A DNA stretch of 64,000 nt from Callipepla californica brunnescens (GCA_023055505.1 JALIRH010000030.1:8366001-8430000); one strand, 5' to 3'; counted from the stretch's first letter, positions 1 through 15,830 are shown. Numbers and translations are program-made. Notes: a model not told the origin generated them from the letters alone.

Positions 1-369
1 CCTTCTTGTCAAACTCCACAGTAGCAGCAACAAAAGAAACACAGAGAAGCATGAGTTTCATAAGGGCTCATTGTGCTCAGCACTCTGATAATATCCCGGA
101 GTCATTGCTGGCCAGCAGGCATCAGCCAGGATCGGAAGGACCATCTCCCTGCAGTCAGCTCTTTTTCTTTTAAAGAAAATATCTTTGCTTGTTTTCAGAG
201 ATATTAAAGCAATCTTTGATCCAAAGGAAGCTGCTGTGTTTCGTCCCAGTGTCATTCAGGCCCTTAATGTTATTTCACCGTGGGGAGGGACATAGCGCAA
301 ATTTGCTGGACAAGCAGCTGTGCCAGAATGATGGAAAAGCTCTCATTTCTCCTATTTCTATTGTTGCAG

Positions 370-1778
370 CTCCACTTCCAGGCCCCAAACCCATGGTGAT
401 CTCCCTGCTTGAAGAAGGTGAAGAGCCCTGGATCCCAGATGTGGGGAGCCCTGAGGCTGTGGCAGGAGATATCAGACCAGGTGAGGTGGTGGAGGGAAGG
501 AGGAAGTTGAAGCCATTAGAGAGATCTCTGGGGGAGGAGTATTTGAGGAACCGATTGCTATTTCTGGTTTTTCTTTGTTTTCCAGCAGGTGCTGGGATAA
601 GAAACCCAAGGAAGGGTCTGCAGGAAGGTGGTGTGGTCAACAGACAGTGTGGTAGCATCTCCATGGAAGAAATCAGAAGGGATGTGCATGTGGATCAGGG
701 GCAAATTGTGTGGAAGCCGAACAAGATGCAACAGGGAAATCATCTGTTAAAGGCATCAGTGAACCCACAGGACCTCAGTACAGGTCAGAGGCAGAATGAA
801 GACCCCAGGAGTAAGGATGTGTGCAAAAGGGAAAAGCAGAATCCATGTCATGAGGGTGAGAAAAGCATTCAAATAGATTCCAGAATCGTTAAGCACCAGT
901 GCACGCACTCAACAAAGAGCCTGTACAAGTGCTCTGAGTGTGGGAAGATGTTCAAAAGGAGATCCCATCTCTTCGTGCACCAGCACATGCACACAGGAGA
1001 GAGACCATATAAGTGCTCTGAGTGTGGGAAGAGCTTCAAATGCAGTTACAAACTGAAGCTGCACCAGCGGAGGCACACAGAACAGAGACCATATAAGTGC
1101 TCTGAGTGTCGAAAGAGCTTCAAAAGCAGTTATGAACTGAAGCAGCACCAGCGCAGCCACACAGATGAGAGACCCTATAAGTGCTCTGAGTGTGTGAAGA
1201 GCTTCAAAAGCAGTTCTGAATTGAAGCAGCACCATCGCAGCCACACAGGAGAGAGACCATAGAATTGTTCTGAGTGTGGGAAGAGCTTCAAAAGCAGTTC
1301 TAAATTGAATCTGCACCAGCAGAGTCACACAGAAGAGAGACCATTTAAATGCTCTGAGTGTGGGAAGAGCTTCAAATGGAGTACTTCTTTGAAGCAGCAC
1401 CAGCGCAGCCACATGGAAGAGAGACCATTTAAGTGCTCTGAGTGTGGGAAGTGCTTCAAAAGCAGTTCTCATTTGAAGCAGCACCAGCGCAGCCACACAG
1501 GAGAGAGACCATATAAATGCTCTGAGTGTGGGAAGAGCTTCAGATGGAGTTCTGATTTAAAAGTACACAGACGCATCCATACAGGAGAGAGACCATATAA
1601 GTGCTCTGAGTGTGGGAAGAGCTTCAAAAGCAGTTCTGATTTGAAGGTGCATGTCCGTATCCGTACAGGAGAGAGACCATATAAGTGCTCTGAGTGTGAC
1701 AAGAGCTTTAGTAGCAGTTCTCATCTCAAATCGCACAAAATATCCACACCACTGACAGACTGTAGAAGCACCTTCTGA
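370..1778 (+). pseudogene. ZNF-1: KRAB-b + C2H2 zinc-finger gene copy, nonsense and frameshift
   Basis: This is a copy of the local KRAB zinc-finger gene, a family of nuclear DNA-binding repressors. The KRAB-b exon is 370-480 (111 bp, after an acceptor ending TTGCAG and before GTGAGG). The finger exon starts at 586 after a TTTCCAG acceptor. The KRAB-A and ATG exons lie left of the window: positions 1-45 match the intron just downstream of KRAB-A in ZNF-3. Fingers begin at about 923 with the pattern CxxC-x12-HxxxH and TGERPY-type linkers. After four fingers an in-frame TAG (1260-1262) replaces the TAT codon present in ZNF-3. About six further fingers follow in the same frame. Near 1735 one base is missing relative to ZNF-3, so the normal ending is lost and the frame runs on to 1778. 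One terminal finger His is Arg. It is either a pseudogene or a four-finger truncated protein; I favour pseudogene. Confidence 0.8.
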
Positions 1779-2703
1779 ATATGAGAACCTTCAGAAGCAG
1801 TTCCAGCCACGTTTCCTACCAGCACATGCTCACTGCAGACAGAGCCTGCAATGCCCCAGACATGGAATAGCTTCAACCAGAGCCACAGCCTGGTTACCCA
1901 CTGTGGCTGTGTGTGGTGATGAACCACACAGTTCCCTTGTCCCAAGCGCGAGATGAGCTCCAACCACTGCTCGAACCCGGATCACATAGAAAGAGATCCA
2001 CTCAGGGCAGGGACCACAGAAATGCCAGCACCGCAGGAAGAGCTTCATCCAGAGCTCTGTCCACACAGAATATTGCCCAGTGCTCGTGAGGGGAATGCCC
2101 TGCAAGCGTCTGTGCTGCAGGAAGAATTTCTCTCAGGGCTGACTTCTCATTTCTCATCGCAAAACCCCCAGTACTGAGACCTTGAGAATGCTGGAGAACT
2201 CAGCATGAGAGAGACCCAGATGCTTCTCCCCCCACAGGAAGAGTTTGCAAAGGAGATTGCTTTGCTGGAACCCTCTGCAGAAGGGAATTATCCCCGGAGT
2301 TTCAGATCACCTCAAAGGAGATCTCAAAGGAGATGGCTTCACTAGTTACCTCTGCAGAAATGACTTTATCCAGAAGATTCTGATGGCCGTTCCTTCCGAA
2401 CAAAAGATATTCTCTCACCATGCCTTCTTTTCTCCTCTGCTCTTCCTGCAAGCAGCTTTTGGATGCAATCTCCTAAGGAAAATCAGCTGTGTACTGATGT
2501 TTTGTGTGTCTGTGTGCATGTGCTGCTCTCAGAAGTTTCTGAGTGCACTGATGCATGAAATACAAGTGTCAGGAAAGCAGTAACGTGGCTCGTGGAATTG
2601 TTCTGAAAATAACCTGTAGTTGAAGGGGAAGGGGGTGAATAAAGTAGGAGAGTTGTTCTGGAGCAAATCTCAATGTATCTTGCTTTTTGTTCTAAAAATA
2701 AAA
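1779..2703 (+). other. ZNF-1 3' region with decayed finger relics and poly(A) signals
   Basis: This non-coding 3' tail is shared with ZNF-2 and ZNF-3. Around 1850-2110 it still holds finger-like fragments (for example a Ser-Phe-Asn-Gln-Ser-His stretch, and a CQHC-x-KSFIQSS stretch in the ZNF-2 copy), so the finger array was once longer. Two AATAAA signals are visible at 2638-2643 and 2697-2702. The matching signals on the minus strand are at 10517-10522 and 10456-10461 for ZNF-2, and at 24874-24879 and 24814-24819 for ZNF-3. Confidence 0.6.
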
Positions 2704-2706
2704 GAC

Positions 2707-3440
2707 CACTTGTGGATTGAGGAATGGTACAAGGAAGTTTGATTTTCATGCTGACTCCAGTCCACTGTTTGCAACACAGGGAGGCATTTCTTTCACATAA
2801 GCAATGTCATCCTTTTTCACAGAATTCCACATTGCCTCTACTCCTCTTCCCAAAAGATTTCACAGGAGCTCAAAGCAGCTGTGAGACACCAAGCTTTGCT
2901 TGGCTCCACTAGATCTAATAAAAGCTGAGCTTGTTTCTCCCAAGTGCAGCATCCCATGTCTCAGGAGGTGGTGGGAGCAGAAGGCAGTGCAAACCCACAG
3001 GGTGCACAAGCAGCTTATCCCTGCAGCACAGAGATTTCAGTGTGCTCCCCAGTGCATGCTTGCCTCTTTTCTGAGCTTGAAGGTCTTTGATGTGACCTTG
3101 GAAATCATCTGGAAGAACTCGCGCAGAAGGGCCATCACATTTGCTGGGCTCTTCTCAAGCTGAAGTGCTTGGACTGCAGTTTGCAGGAAGTGGAGGTTGA
3201 TTTTGGTGAGCTGGGGAAGCTGGTAGGAGCCTGCCCATGTCCTCAGGAGCTGTGAGTTTCTTTGTAGGATCCCTGAGCACTCCCTGCGAACCACAAGGAG
3301 ATGATGCTTGCAGTATGGAGGAGCGCTGCTTCCTCCATCTCAGGGAGCAGGGGCCTGGTGTGGTGCTGGAGAGGTAGAGCAGGGCCCTGGGGGTTGGAGG
3401 AACACACAGCTCCAAGGAAAATGCGTGGGGAAGAAGCAAG
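2707..3440 (+). repeat. ZNF 3'-flank duplicated module, copy 1
   Basis: About 0.7 kb directly downstream of the ZNF-1 poly(A) signals is found again inverted at about 9700-10440 beside ZNF-2, and in shortened form at about 24350-24790 beside ZNF-3. The module therefore travels with the zinc-finger gene. Short ORFs on both strands are broken differently in each copy and I recognise no protein family. It could hold decayed exons of a neighbouring gene, but nothing in the sequence proves that. Confidence 0.6.
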
Positions 3441-3974
3441 CAGCTGGGAGGCTTAAGAATCCCCAGCAACATGAGATAGCAGCCCAACCAAGAGCTGGGA
3501 TGATGATTTATTTTTCAACTGCATCCAATTAATTCCTATCCTATGGCACTGCTCATGCGTTTCCCCTCTCCTTTCAGATTTCCCCAAGAAGCATTCTCAC
3601 TATTGTCTATTTTCATCTTATATCACTGTGTTCTCAGAAATGCTGATTTTGCTTTCCTAGATAAAGCAAACAAACAAACAAACACAGTGAGGTCGGTTTT
3701 CCATTTTACTCACTGAAATATTATTAAAAATTAACTGATGATTTCACTCCCGCATATTTTGTCAAACACACAATGTCTAGATGCATTAGGGGATGGAAAA
3801 ATCACTTTTTTTCCTCTCTCCCTGTACCTTATTTCCCTGTGCTTTGGGGAAGGTAAACCTTCTGTAGTGGATATGAGTACCTACAGAGCTATGACTACAG
3901 TGCGCAGTCAGAAGGAACAGGAGCGTTTCCAATGCCAAAATAGGTTGTTATCCGTGTGGTGGTAGCATGGTGGT
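3441..3974. other. Gene-free spacer with a short (CAAA)n run
   Basis: I see no convincing gene, only a short CAAA microsatellite at about 3667-3685. The sequence is otherwise AT-rich and without recognisable repeats. Confidence 0.4.
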
Positions 3975-4130
3975 TTAAACGGTTTAGCAGGCTGGTTTGG
4001 CCCGGTTCTGTGACAATTGGTGCGGGGGACCCACGGACTCACTCCCCAGGAAAGGGGAAGGAGGAGAGGGAAAAGGGAGAAGGGAGGTGGGATTAAAAAC
4101 AAAACAGCAGCAGCGACCTGAGGTGGAAAG
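3975..4130 (-). mobile_element. LTR fragment related to the ERV-A LTR end
   Basis: Read on the minus strand, this resembles the last ~150 bp of the ERV-A LTR at 4291-4450: a pyrimidine-rich run of CCCTTCTCCCTTT type, then GTGGGTC, then a GTC(A/G)CAGAACC ending. It is probably the remnant of a second LTR of the same family. The boundaries are approximate. Confidence 0.45.
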
Positions 4131-4290
4131 GCAGGGGAGACACCATAATCAGGCAGGTGGTTTTCCTAGGGCGAGGCTCATCCCCTGCTCTCTGGGTGTG
4201 CTGACCCCTGTGATTTCCCCAAATGCGGAAAACTCGACTGCATAATTTGTGATAGTGGGGTACTGCGTTCGCACTCTCCTATTCCAAAAA

Positions 4291-4823
4291 TGTCAAGGGT
4301 TTGTGGGCTGGTTCTGCCTGGTTCTGCGACAACTGTGGAAGGAGACCCACAGGCCCACAGCCCGGACAAGGGGAAGGGGGAAAGGGAGAAGGGAAAAAAG
4401 GAGATGAGCCCCGAAACAAAACAGCGGCAACGATCTGAGGAGGAAAAGCTAATTTACTAAATAAGATATTAGGAAGTAAAATAACACAATATAATACAAT
4501 ACAATTGGAATTAAGCCCAATGAATCAAGCAAAATGAGTAAGAGAGAGAGAGAGAGAGAGAGTGAGTGCCCGATAAACCGAAGGCCTTACGCTAACGCTG
4601 AAGGCGGACGGCAGCGGGCACCCACTCCTAAGTGGTCCTAGAGGAAAGAGAGTACATCCTGTGACCGCAGAGAGTTTTTATCTGTTCCCTCTGAGCGGAA
4701 AACACGTAAAAAATACAAAGCATTACAAAGTCCTCTGGGGAATGTAGTTCTCTTTGACTCTTAATGCACTACATGATGTTATGATGTGGAATACCAGTAC
4801 CAAAAAATCATAAAAACATGACA
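4291..4823 (-). mobile_element. ERV-A 3' LTR
   Basis: The minus-strand LTR runs from TGT at 4823 to ACA at 4291. It follows a purine tract (4824-4841 on the complement) that is the same as the one before the ERV-B 3' LTR. The first ~50 bp resemble the ERV-B LTR start, including the TATTCCACATCA stretch, while the remainder differs, so this is a related but distinct LTR type. A GA dinucleotide run occupies about 4541-4563. Confidence 0.7.
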
Positions 4824-4935
4824 TTCCACCCCTTATTCCACATCACTATATCATGCTTGATACATACAGAAGAACAATGATTAACATGCATTAGAGACAC
4901 ACACACACAACATATATACAAGAATATACATAGAA

Positions 4936-6856
4936 TTACTGAAGGCGGTCTCCAGACATCAAATTCCCTTGTGGTACACATTGAACATCCCCATTCTTCT
5001 GCATCACCCACCAGGTAGACCCAGGTCCCTGAGCAAAGACAGTTCCACGGAGAGGTTTGCCCTCTCCAGAAGCTGGAAGGACCCAAACTGCTTTTCCCAA
5101 CATGTTCTTTACATGTACTACAGGGACCTTATCTCCCTCTACAGTAGGCAGAGAGCTGGATTGGGCAGGACCATCGCGACTGATGGATCCTCGAGTGTTG
5201 TCCAACCAGGTGGCTTCTGACAGATTTTTCTCCCAGTGCTTAAATGTTCCACCACCCATTGCTTTCAACATTGTTTTCAACAATCCACTGTACCATTCAA
5301 TTTTACCAGAAGCTGGTGCATGATAGGGGATATGATAAATCCACTCAATGCCATGATCTTTGGCCCAAGTATTTACAAGAGAATTTTTAAAATGAGTTCC
5401 ATTATCAGACTCAATTCTTTCTGGAGTACCATGTCACCACAGGACTTGTTTCTCGAGACCTAGAATGGTGTTTTGGGCGGTAGCATGGGGTACTGCATAT
5501 GTTTCAAGCCACCCAGTGGTTGCTTCCACCATGGTGAGCACATAACGCTTACCATTGCGAGTTCGTGGCAAGGTGATATAATCAACCTGCCACGCCTCCC
5601 CATATTTATACTTCTGCCATCGCCCTTCCTGCCAGAGAGGTCTCATCTTCTTGGCCTGTTTATTTATGGCACATGTATCACAGTCATGGATAACCTGTGC
5701 AATGGCACCCATACTTAAGTCCACTCCTCGGTCTCTAGCCCACTTATATGTTGCATCCCTTCCTTGATGGCCTGAGGTCTCATGGGCCCACCGAGCTAAA
5801 CATAACTCTCCTTTCTTCTGCCAGTCCAAGTCTATTTGAGACACCTCAATTTTGGCTGCTTGATCTACCTGATGGTTCTTTTTCTGCTCTTTAGTAGCTC
5901 GACTCCTGGGCACATGAACATCTATGTGACGCACCTTTACACCCAACCTTTTTGTTCGGACAGCAATGTCTTTCCACAGTTCCGCAGCCCAGATAGGTTT
6001 GCCCTTCCGTTGCCAGTTGTTTTCTTCCCACTGCTGCAACCACCCCCATAAAGCGCTTGCCACCATCCAAGAGTCAGTATGAAGATACAGCATTGGCCAC
6101 CTCTCCCATTCAGCCACATCTAAGGCCAGTTCGACAGCCTTTACCTCTGCAAATTGACTCAATTCTCCTTCTACTTCAGTGGCCTCTGCTACTCGTCGTG
6201 TGGGGCTCCACACAGCAGCCCTCCATCTGCGATGTTTCCTGACAATACGACACGATCCATCAGTAAAAGGGCATCTGTCTTTTCATTTTCTGTTAGTTCA
6301 TTATATGGTGGGGCCTCTTTTGCGCGTGGTACCTCCTCTGCTGGTGTTGTTCCAAATTTCTTGCCTTCAGGCCAGTCCATGATCTCCTCTAACATCCCTG
6401 GACGGCTGAGGTTTCCCATCCGAGCTTGCTGAGTAATCAGCGCAATCCACTTACTCCAAGTGGCATCGGTAGCATGATGGGTGGAGGGAACCTTTCCTTT
6501 GAACATCCAATTCAGCATTGGCAATCGAGGTGCCTGGAGGAGCTGTGTCTCAGTGCCAATTACTTCAGAGGCAGACCGAACTCCCTTGTATGCTGTCAAG
6601 ATCTCCTTCTCAGTTGGAGTGTAGCACTCCTCCGAACTCCTGTACGCTCTGCTCCAAAATCCCAGAGGTCGACCTCGGGTCTCCCCAGAGGCTCTTTGCC
6701 ACACTCCAAGTGGGGCCTTTCTCTCAGGCAGCAGTGTATAGGATGTTCTTTATGTCCTGTCCCATCCGTACTTGCCCCAGGGCCACAGCATGGGCTATCT
6801 CCTGTTTAATCTTCTCAAAGGCCTGCTGCTGTTCAGGACCCCCATGCAAAATTATT
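4936..6856 (-). pseudogene. ERV-A pol remnant: RT end, RNase H, integrase
   Basis: This minus-strand retroviral pol lies close in sequence to the ERV-B pol at about 53490-55400. It keeps the RT connection and RNase H region, an integrase zinc-binding HH-CC region and the catalytic core, then the integrase C-terminal part. It is broken by a frameshift in RNase H near 6230, by an arginine codon changed to TGA at 5434-5436 in the integrase core, and by further breaks between the 5434 and 5283 segments. The upstream part of the element is missing because the CR1 fragment begins at 6857, inside the RT coding region. It is dead. No env is present before the LTR. Confidence 0.85.
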
Positions 6857-7738
6857 CTTAGATTCATAGATTCATAGATTCATTAGGTTGGAAAGAACCT
6901 ACAAGATCATCTAGTCCAACCTTCCTCACACCACCATCCCTACTCATCAAGCTACTAAATCAAATCCCTTAGCACCTCATCTAAACGCTTCTTGAACAGC
7001 GCTAGGGACAGTGCCTCAACCACCTCCCTTGGGAGGCCATTCCAGTGCCTGACCACTCTCTCAGAGAAAAATTTTTTCCTCAAATCTAATCTAAATCTTC
7101 CCCGGCACAACTTGTGGCCATTCCCTCTTGTCCTGTCATTAGTTACCTGTGAGAAGAGGCCGACCCCCTCCTCACCACAGCCTCCCTTCAGGAAGTTGTA
7201 GAGTGCGATGAGGTCTCCTCTGAGCCGCCTTTTCTCCAGACTAAACAATCGCAGCTCCCTCAGCCGATCCTCGTAAGATCTGTGCTCCAGACCCCTCACC
7301 AGTTTTGTTGCCCTTCTCTGAACACGCTCCAGGGCCTCGATGTCTTTCTTGTAGCGAGGGGTCCAAAACTGAACACAGTACTCGAGGTGCGGCCGCATCA
7401 GATCTGAGTACTGGGGGATGATCACCTCCCTACTCCTGCTGGCCACACTATTCCTAATACAGGCCAGGATGCCATTGGCCTTCTTGGCCACCTGGGCACA
7501 CTGCCGGCTCATATCGAGCCGAGCATCAACCAACACCCCCAGGTCCTTTTCCTCTATACCACGGGCTGCCAGTTTCCCCAGGAGAATACTGTGGGAGACC
7601 GTGTCAAAGGCTTTGCTGAAATCCAGGTAGACTACATCAACAGCCTTTCCCTCATCTACCAGTCTGGTCACCCAGTCGTAGAAGGAAATGAGGTTGGAGA
7701 AGCACGACCTGCCCTTTGTGAACCCGTGCTGGCTAAAT
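6857..7738 (-). mobile_element. CR1 LINE 3' fragment with internal deletion
   Basis: This is a minus-strand CR1-type non-LTR retrotransposon end. The 3' tail is a short run of ATTCATAG-type repeats at 6857-6885, typical of CR1. The ORF2 segment (about 6955-7735) contains the reverse-transcriptase motif region [15 protein letters not shown] and the C-terminal region with RRATKLV and RHWNGLP. A large part of the RT core is missing between the LGKLAARGI stretch and the DLGVLVD stretch, so this copy is internally deleted as well as 5'-truncated. Confidence 0.88.
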
Positions 7739-8217
7739 GGATGGTATCAAAGGCCAGGCCATGCTCCAGTACAGGCAGAGGTATTGACTCAAGACCGAAA
7801 TACGGCCTGTATCTTACCATGGAGGGCAGACTTCCCCCTCCTTCTACCGGTTAAACATCTGTATTACTCCCCTTGAGGTTACGAAGTTCACAGGACAGTC
7901 AGCAGGGGCAACACCACTCCAGCATGCTCCATTGACTATGAGGAAACATCATGACATCCAGTGGAGGACTGCTGAACTTTCGGCAACTGTCGAGTGTGAA
8001 CCTACTGGTCCTTAAAGAAGATACGACTCCAGAAGGAACATCAAGTATTGGCCCTCAAGACCACAAGAAGGGACTACAAATAATGGCCTTCAGTGCCTTA
8101 ACATTTTATATTGCGGCGGGTATTGTACATGCGTCACGATGTATTTTGAGCCATCAAAACAGCAGGAGATAATGCCCAACCTGCTCAGTTGCTGGTTCAT
8201 GCTGTGAAGGGGTGGAG
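7739..8217 (+). pseudogene. ERV-E pol C-terminal fragment and 3' non-coding segment
   Basis: The fragment begins abruptly at the CR1 junction with the last ~45 codons of pol (region RPGHAPVQAE to the terminal YYSP, stop near 7875). These match ERV-D at about 19969-20100 on the opposite strand. A ~340-bp non-coding stretch shared with ERV-D follows, up to the purine tract GTGAAGGGGTGGAG just before the LTR. No env coding sequence is seen. Confidence 0.75.
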
Positions 8218-8559
8218 TGTAGTGGGATTGCCTGGTCACAGCCTGAACCAGTGAATGAGCATCTGAGTGAGTGGAGCGGAGGAGCCCAGGTCCACCCGCC
8301 CTCTCGCTCTCTCCCTCTCGGTGGTGCTTCCGGAGGCGCTTCCGGGAGCACAGATCCGCTCAGAGCCTGCGCGGGTTGCCCCCCCTCTCTCTGGCTCTCT
8401 TCCTTCCGGCACGCCAGCGTTCCAACGAGAGTCGGCTGCGTTCCTCAGCCTAAACGGTCGCCGGGAGGGGTGAGTTCATTCCCCCTTATCTGTAACATCT
8501 CTTTCTGTAGCGCCTCTACCTCAAATAAAAGCTCTGTCACCACCTTTGCTTGCTTTACG
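8218..8559 (+). mobile_element. ERV-E 3' LTR
   Basis: The LTR starts TGTAGTGGGATTG directly after the purine tract and matches the ERV-D LTR (19278-19620, opposite strand) over its whole length. It contains an AATAAA poly(A) signal at about 8524. It ends at GCTTTACG, where ERV-D has GCTTTACA. Confidence 0.8.
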
Positions 8560-8589
8560 GTTCGTCAGAGATTGGCAGGGAAAAAGTCA

Positions 8590-9420
8590 ATAAACATGGA
8601 TCAGTGGGCCCCTACAGGATTCACTCAAGAGTGCCGGGGGAGCTGGCAGGAGTGACTATAAAACCACGCTGTCTTATGTTTGAAAGATCTTGGAGAATGG
8701 GAGAGGTGCTTGGAGACTGGAGGATAGCCAGTGTAACACCAGTCTTCAAAATGGGCAAGAAGAACAAGCCATGAAAATACAGGCTGGTCAGCCTCACCTC
8801 CGTCCCTGGAAAGGTGAAGGAACAACTTGTTCTGGATGTCATCTCCAAGCAATTGGAAGAGAAGAAGGTCATCAGGAGTGGTCAGCACGGTATCCCCAAG
8901 GGGAAATCATGGTTGACCATCGTGGTGGATTTCTACCAAGTTTTCAGTGGTTTGGGCAGATGGGGGGAGATTAGTGGATGTTGTGTCCCTGGACTTTAGC
9001 AAAGGCTTTTCACACGGTCTCCCACAGCATCCTTGTAATGAGGCCCCAGGAAGTATGGGATAGATGAATGGAGAGTGAGGTGGATTGAGAACTGGCTGAG
9101 TGGCAGAGCTCAGACGGTTGTCATCAGCGGGGCAGAGTCTAGTTGGAGGCGTGTAGCTGGTGGTGTTCCTTAGAGGTTGGTGCTGCGTCTGCTCTTATTC
9201 AGCATCTTCATCAGTGACCTGCATATAGGCACAGAGGGCACCGTCAGAAAGTACAAAGCTGGGAGGAGTGGATGCCATAGCAGAAAGCTGTGCCACCATT
9301 CTGTAAGGCTTGGACAGAGTGCGGAGTTGGGCAGAGTGGAATGTGGTGAGGTTCAACAAGAGCAAGTGTAGAGTCCTGCATCTGGGAAGAAATAATGGCA
9401 CAAAATGATGAAAACACAAA
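8590..9420 (+). mobile_element. Decayed CR1 LINE reverse-transcriptase fragment
   Basis: Plus-strand CR1 ORF2 remains are readable through many stops and frameshifts: a WRIASVTPVFK region, KVKEQLVLDVISKQLEEKKVI, a VVSLDFSKGF region, and at the end [16 protein letters not shown]. This is the part of the RT that the 6857-7738 copy lacks, in the opposite orientation. It is inactive. Confidence 0.8.
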
Positions 9421-9554
9421 AGAGTCAGAATGCTTCTTGGGGAAACCTGAAAGGAATGGAGAAATACATGAGCAATGCTGTAGGTCAGAAATTAATTGAA
9501 TGCAGCTGAAATGTTAATCATCCCACCTCTTGCCTCAGGAACTTGCTCCAGTTT

Positions 9555-9694
9555 GTTGCAAACTAGGTTTGCAGCATTTGTCCAAGGTTAACCCAGAGTG
9601 ACGTGGGGAAGCATACACACACTCAGTATGAGTGAAGCTTCCCCATGTCACTCTGGGTTAACCTTGGACAAATGCTGCAAACCTAGTTTGCAAC
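9555..9694. repeat. Near-perfect 58-bp inverted repeat with 24-nt loop
   Basis: The arms 9555-9612 and 9637-9694 are reverse complements with a single mismatch, separated by 24 nt. A transcript from either strand would fold into a long hairpin. No transposase or other coding sequence accompanies it. Confidence 0.85.
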
Positions 9695-9699
9695 ACCTG

Positions 9700-10440
9700 T
9701 TGATGGGGATTCCTAAGCCTCCCAGCTGCTTCCTTCTTCCCCAGGCATTTCCCTTGCTACTTTGTGTTTCTACAACCCCCAGGGCTCTGCTTTACCTCTC
9801 TTACACCACACCAGGCCTCTGCTCCCTGAGATGGAGGAAGCAGCGCTTTGCAGTACTGCAGGAATCATCTCCTTGAGGTTTGCACAGAGTGCTCAGGGAT
9901 CCTACAGAGAAACTCACAGCTCCAGAGGACATGGGCAGGCTCCTGCTGGCTTCACCAGCTCACCAAAATCAACCTCTGCTTCCTGCAAAGTGACCTCAGG
10001 AGCTTGAGAAGAGCCAGGCATATGTGGTGGCCATTCTTCAAGAGGTCTTGTGGACACTTTCCCAAGGGAAAGACCTTCAAGCTCAGAAAAGAGGCAAGCA
10101 TGCACTGGGGAGCACTCTGAAACCTCTGTGCTGCGGGGATAAGCTGCTTGTGCACCCTGTGGGTTTGCACTGCCTTCTGCTCCCACCACCTCCTGAGACA
10201 TGGGATGCTGCACTTAGGAGAAACAAGCTCCACTTTTATTAGATTTAGTGGAGCCATGAAAAGCTTGGTGTCTCACAGCTGCTTTGAGCTCCTGATTAAA
10301 CCTTTTGCGAAGAGGAGCAGAAGCAGTGTGCAGCACTGTGAAAAAGGATGACATTGCTTGTGTGAAAGAAATGCCTCTCTGTGATGAAAGCAGTGGACTG
10401 GAGACATCAGCAAAATCAAACTTCCTTGTACCATTCCTCA
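9700..10440 (-). repeat. ZNF 3'-flank duplicated module, copy 2 (inverted)
   Basis: This is the reverse-complement counterpart of 2707-3440, lying just beyond the ZNF-2 poly(A) signals. Similarity covers most of the module, with small indels. The coding status is unknown. Confidence 0.6.
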
Positions 10441-10455
10441 ATCCACACGCGGTCT

Positions 10456-11299
10456 TTTATTTTCAGAACAAAAAGCAAGACTACAGTGACAAAAGCTCCA
10501 GAACAACTCTCCTACTTTATTCACCCCCTTCCCCTTCAACTAAAGGTTATTTTCAGAAAAATTCCACAAGCCACGTTACTGCTCTCCTGACCCTTGTATT
10601 TCATGCATCAGTGCACTCAGAAACTTTTAAGAGCAGCACATGCACACAGACACACAGAGCATCCGTACACAGCTGATTTTCCTTAGGAGATGGCATCCAA
10701 AAGCTGAATGCAGGAAGAACAGAGGAGAAAAGCAGACATGGTGAGAGAAAATCTTTTGTTAGCAAGGAAAGGTGATCTGAAACTCCTGGGATAATTCCCT
10801 TCTGCAGAGGGTTCCAGTGAAGCCATCTCCTTTGCAAACTCTTCCTGTGGGGGGAGAAGCATCTCCACCTCCCTCATGCTGGGATCTCCAGCATTCTCAA
10901 GGTCTTTGAGCTGTGGGCTTTCTCAGGAAAGATGAGAAGTCATCCCTGAGAGAAATTCTTCCTGCAGGACATTCCCCTCACGAGCACTGGGCAATATTCA
11001 GTGTGGACAGAGCTCTGGATGAAGCTCTTCCTGCAGTGCTGGCATTTCTGTGGTCCCTGCCCTGAGTGGATCCCTTTCTTCTCGATCATGTTGGGCAGTG
11101 ATTGGAGCTCTTCCTGCATTTGGTGCAAGGGAACTGTGTGGTTCATCACCACACACAGCCACAGTGGGTAACCAGGCTGTGGCTCTGGTTGGAGCTATTC
11201 CATGTCTGGGGCATTGCAGGCTCTGTCTGCAGTGTGCATGTGCTGGTAGGAAACGTGGCTGGAACTGCTTCTGACGGTTCTCATATTCTGAAGGTGCTT
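10456..11299 (-). other. ZNF-2 3' region with decayed fingers and poly(A) signals
   Basis: This is the minus-strand 3' tail of ZNF-2. Two AATAAA signals on the complement lie at 10517-10522 and 10456-10461. Between about 10940 and 11152 the translation still shows cysteine-bearing finger relics (CQHCRKSFIQSS, SCRKNFSQG) without complete C2H2 spacing. Confidence 0.6.
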
Positions 11300-15516
<4,217 letters not shown>

Positions 15517-15830
15517 CTTGGGTGCAGAGCAGGCTGCTCCCAGCTCTGTTGCAGAGCACAGGATGCCGAGTGCCCTCAGCCCGGAGCTGGCCGCAGGACG
15601 GCCTTGGTGCACCTCCTGCCACCGCGGTGCTGCCCGGATGGCTTCCAGCCAGGCTCTGGCTGCTTCAGCACAGGCTCAGGTGCCACAGTGAGCACGCCCC
15701 GAGCCGGCTGCCAGGCCTCGGGCACTTTCACTGCTCATTCTCAGCTCACATCTGCTCCCGGGGGACAGGAGGAGGGGAGGGAGGGAGGTGGGATGGAAGA
15801 AGTGTGGGGGCTGAGTTTTGTTATGCTAAT

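Noticed and set aside
909..1496. Antisense ORF (195 aa) opposite the ZNF-1 fingers, and similar ones opposite ZNF-3
   Set aside because: The 84-bp finger repeat keeps an antisense frame open; it is a shadow of the finger array.
2900..3430. A coding gene in the ZNF 3'-flank module
   Set aside because: Frames are broken at different places in the three copies and I recognise no domain; retained as a repeat only.
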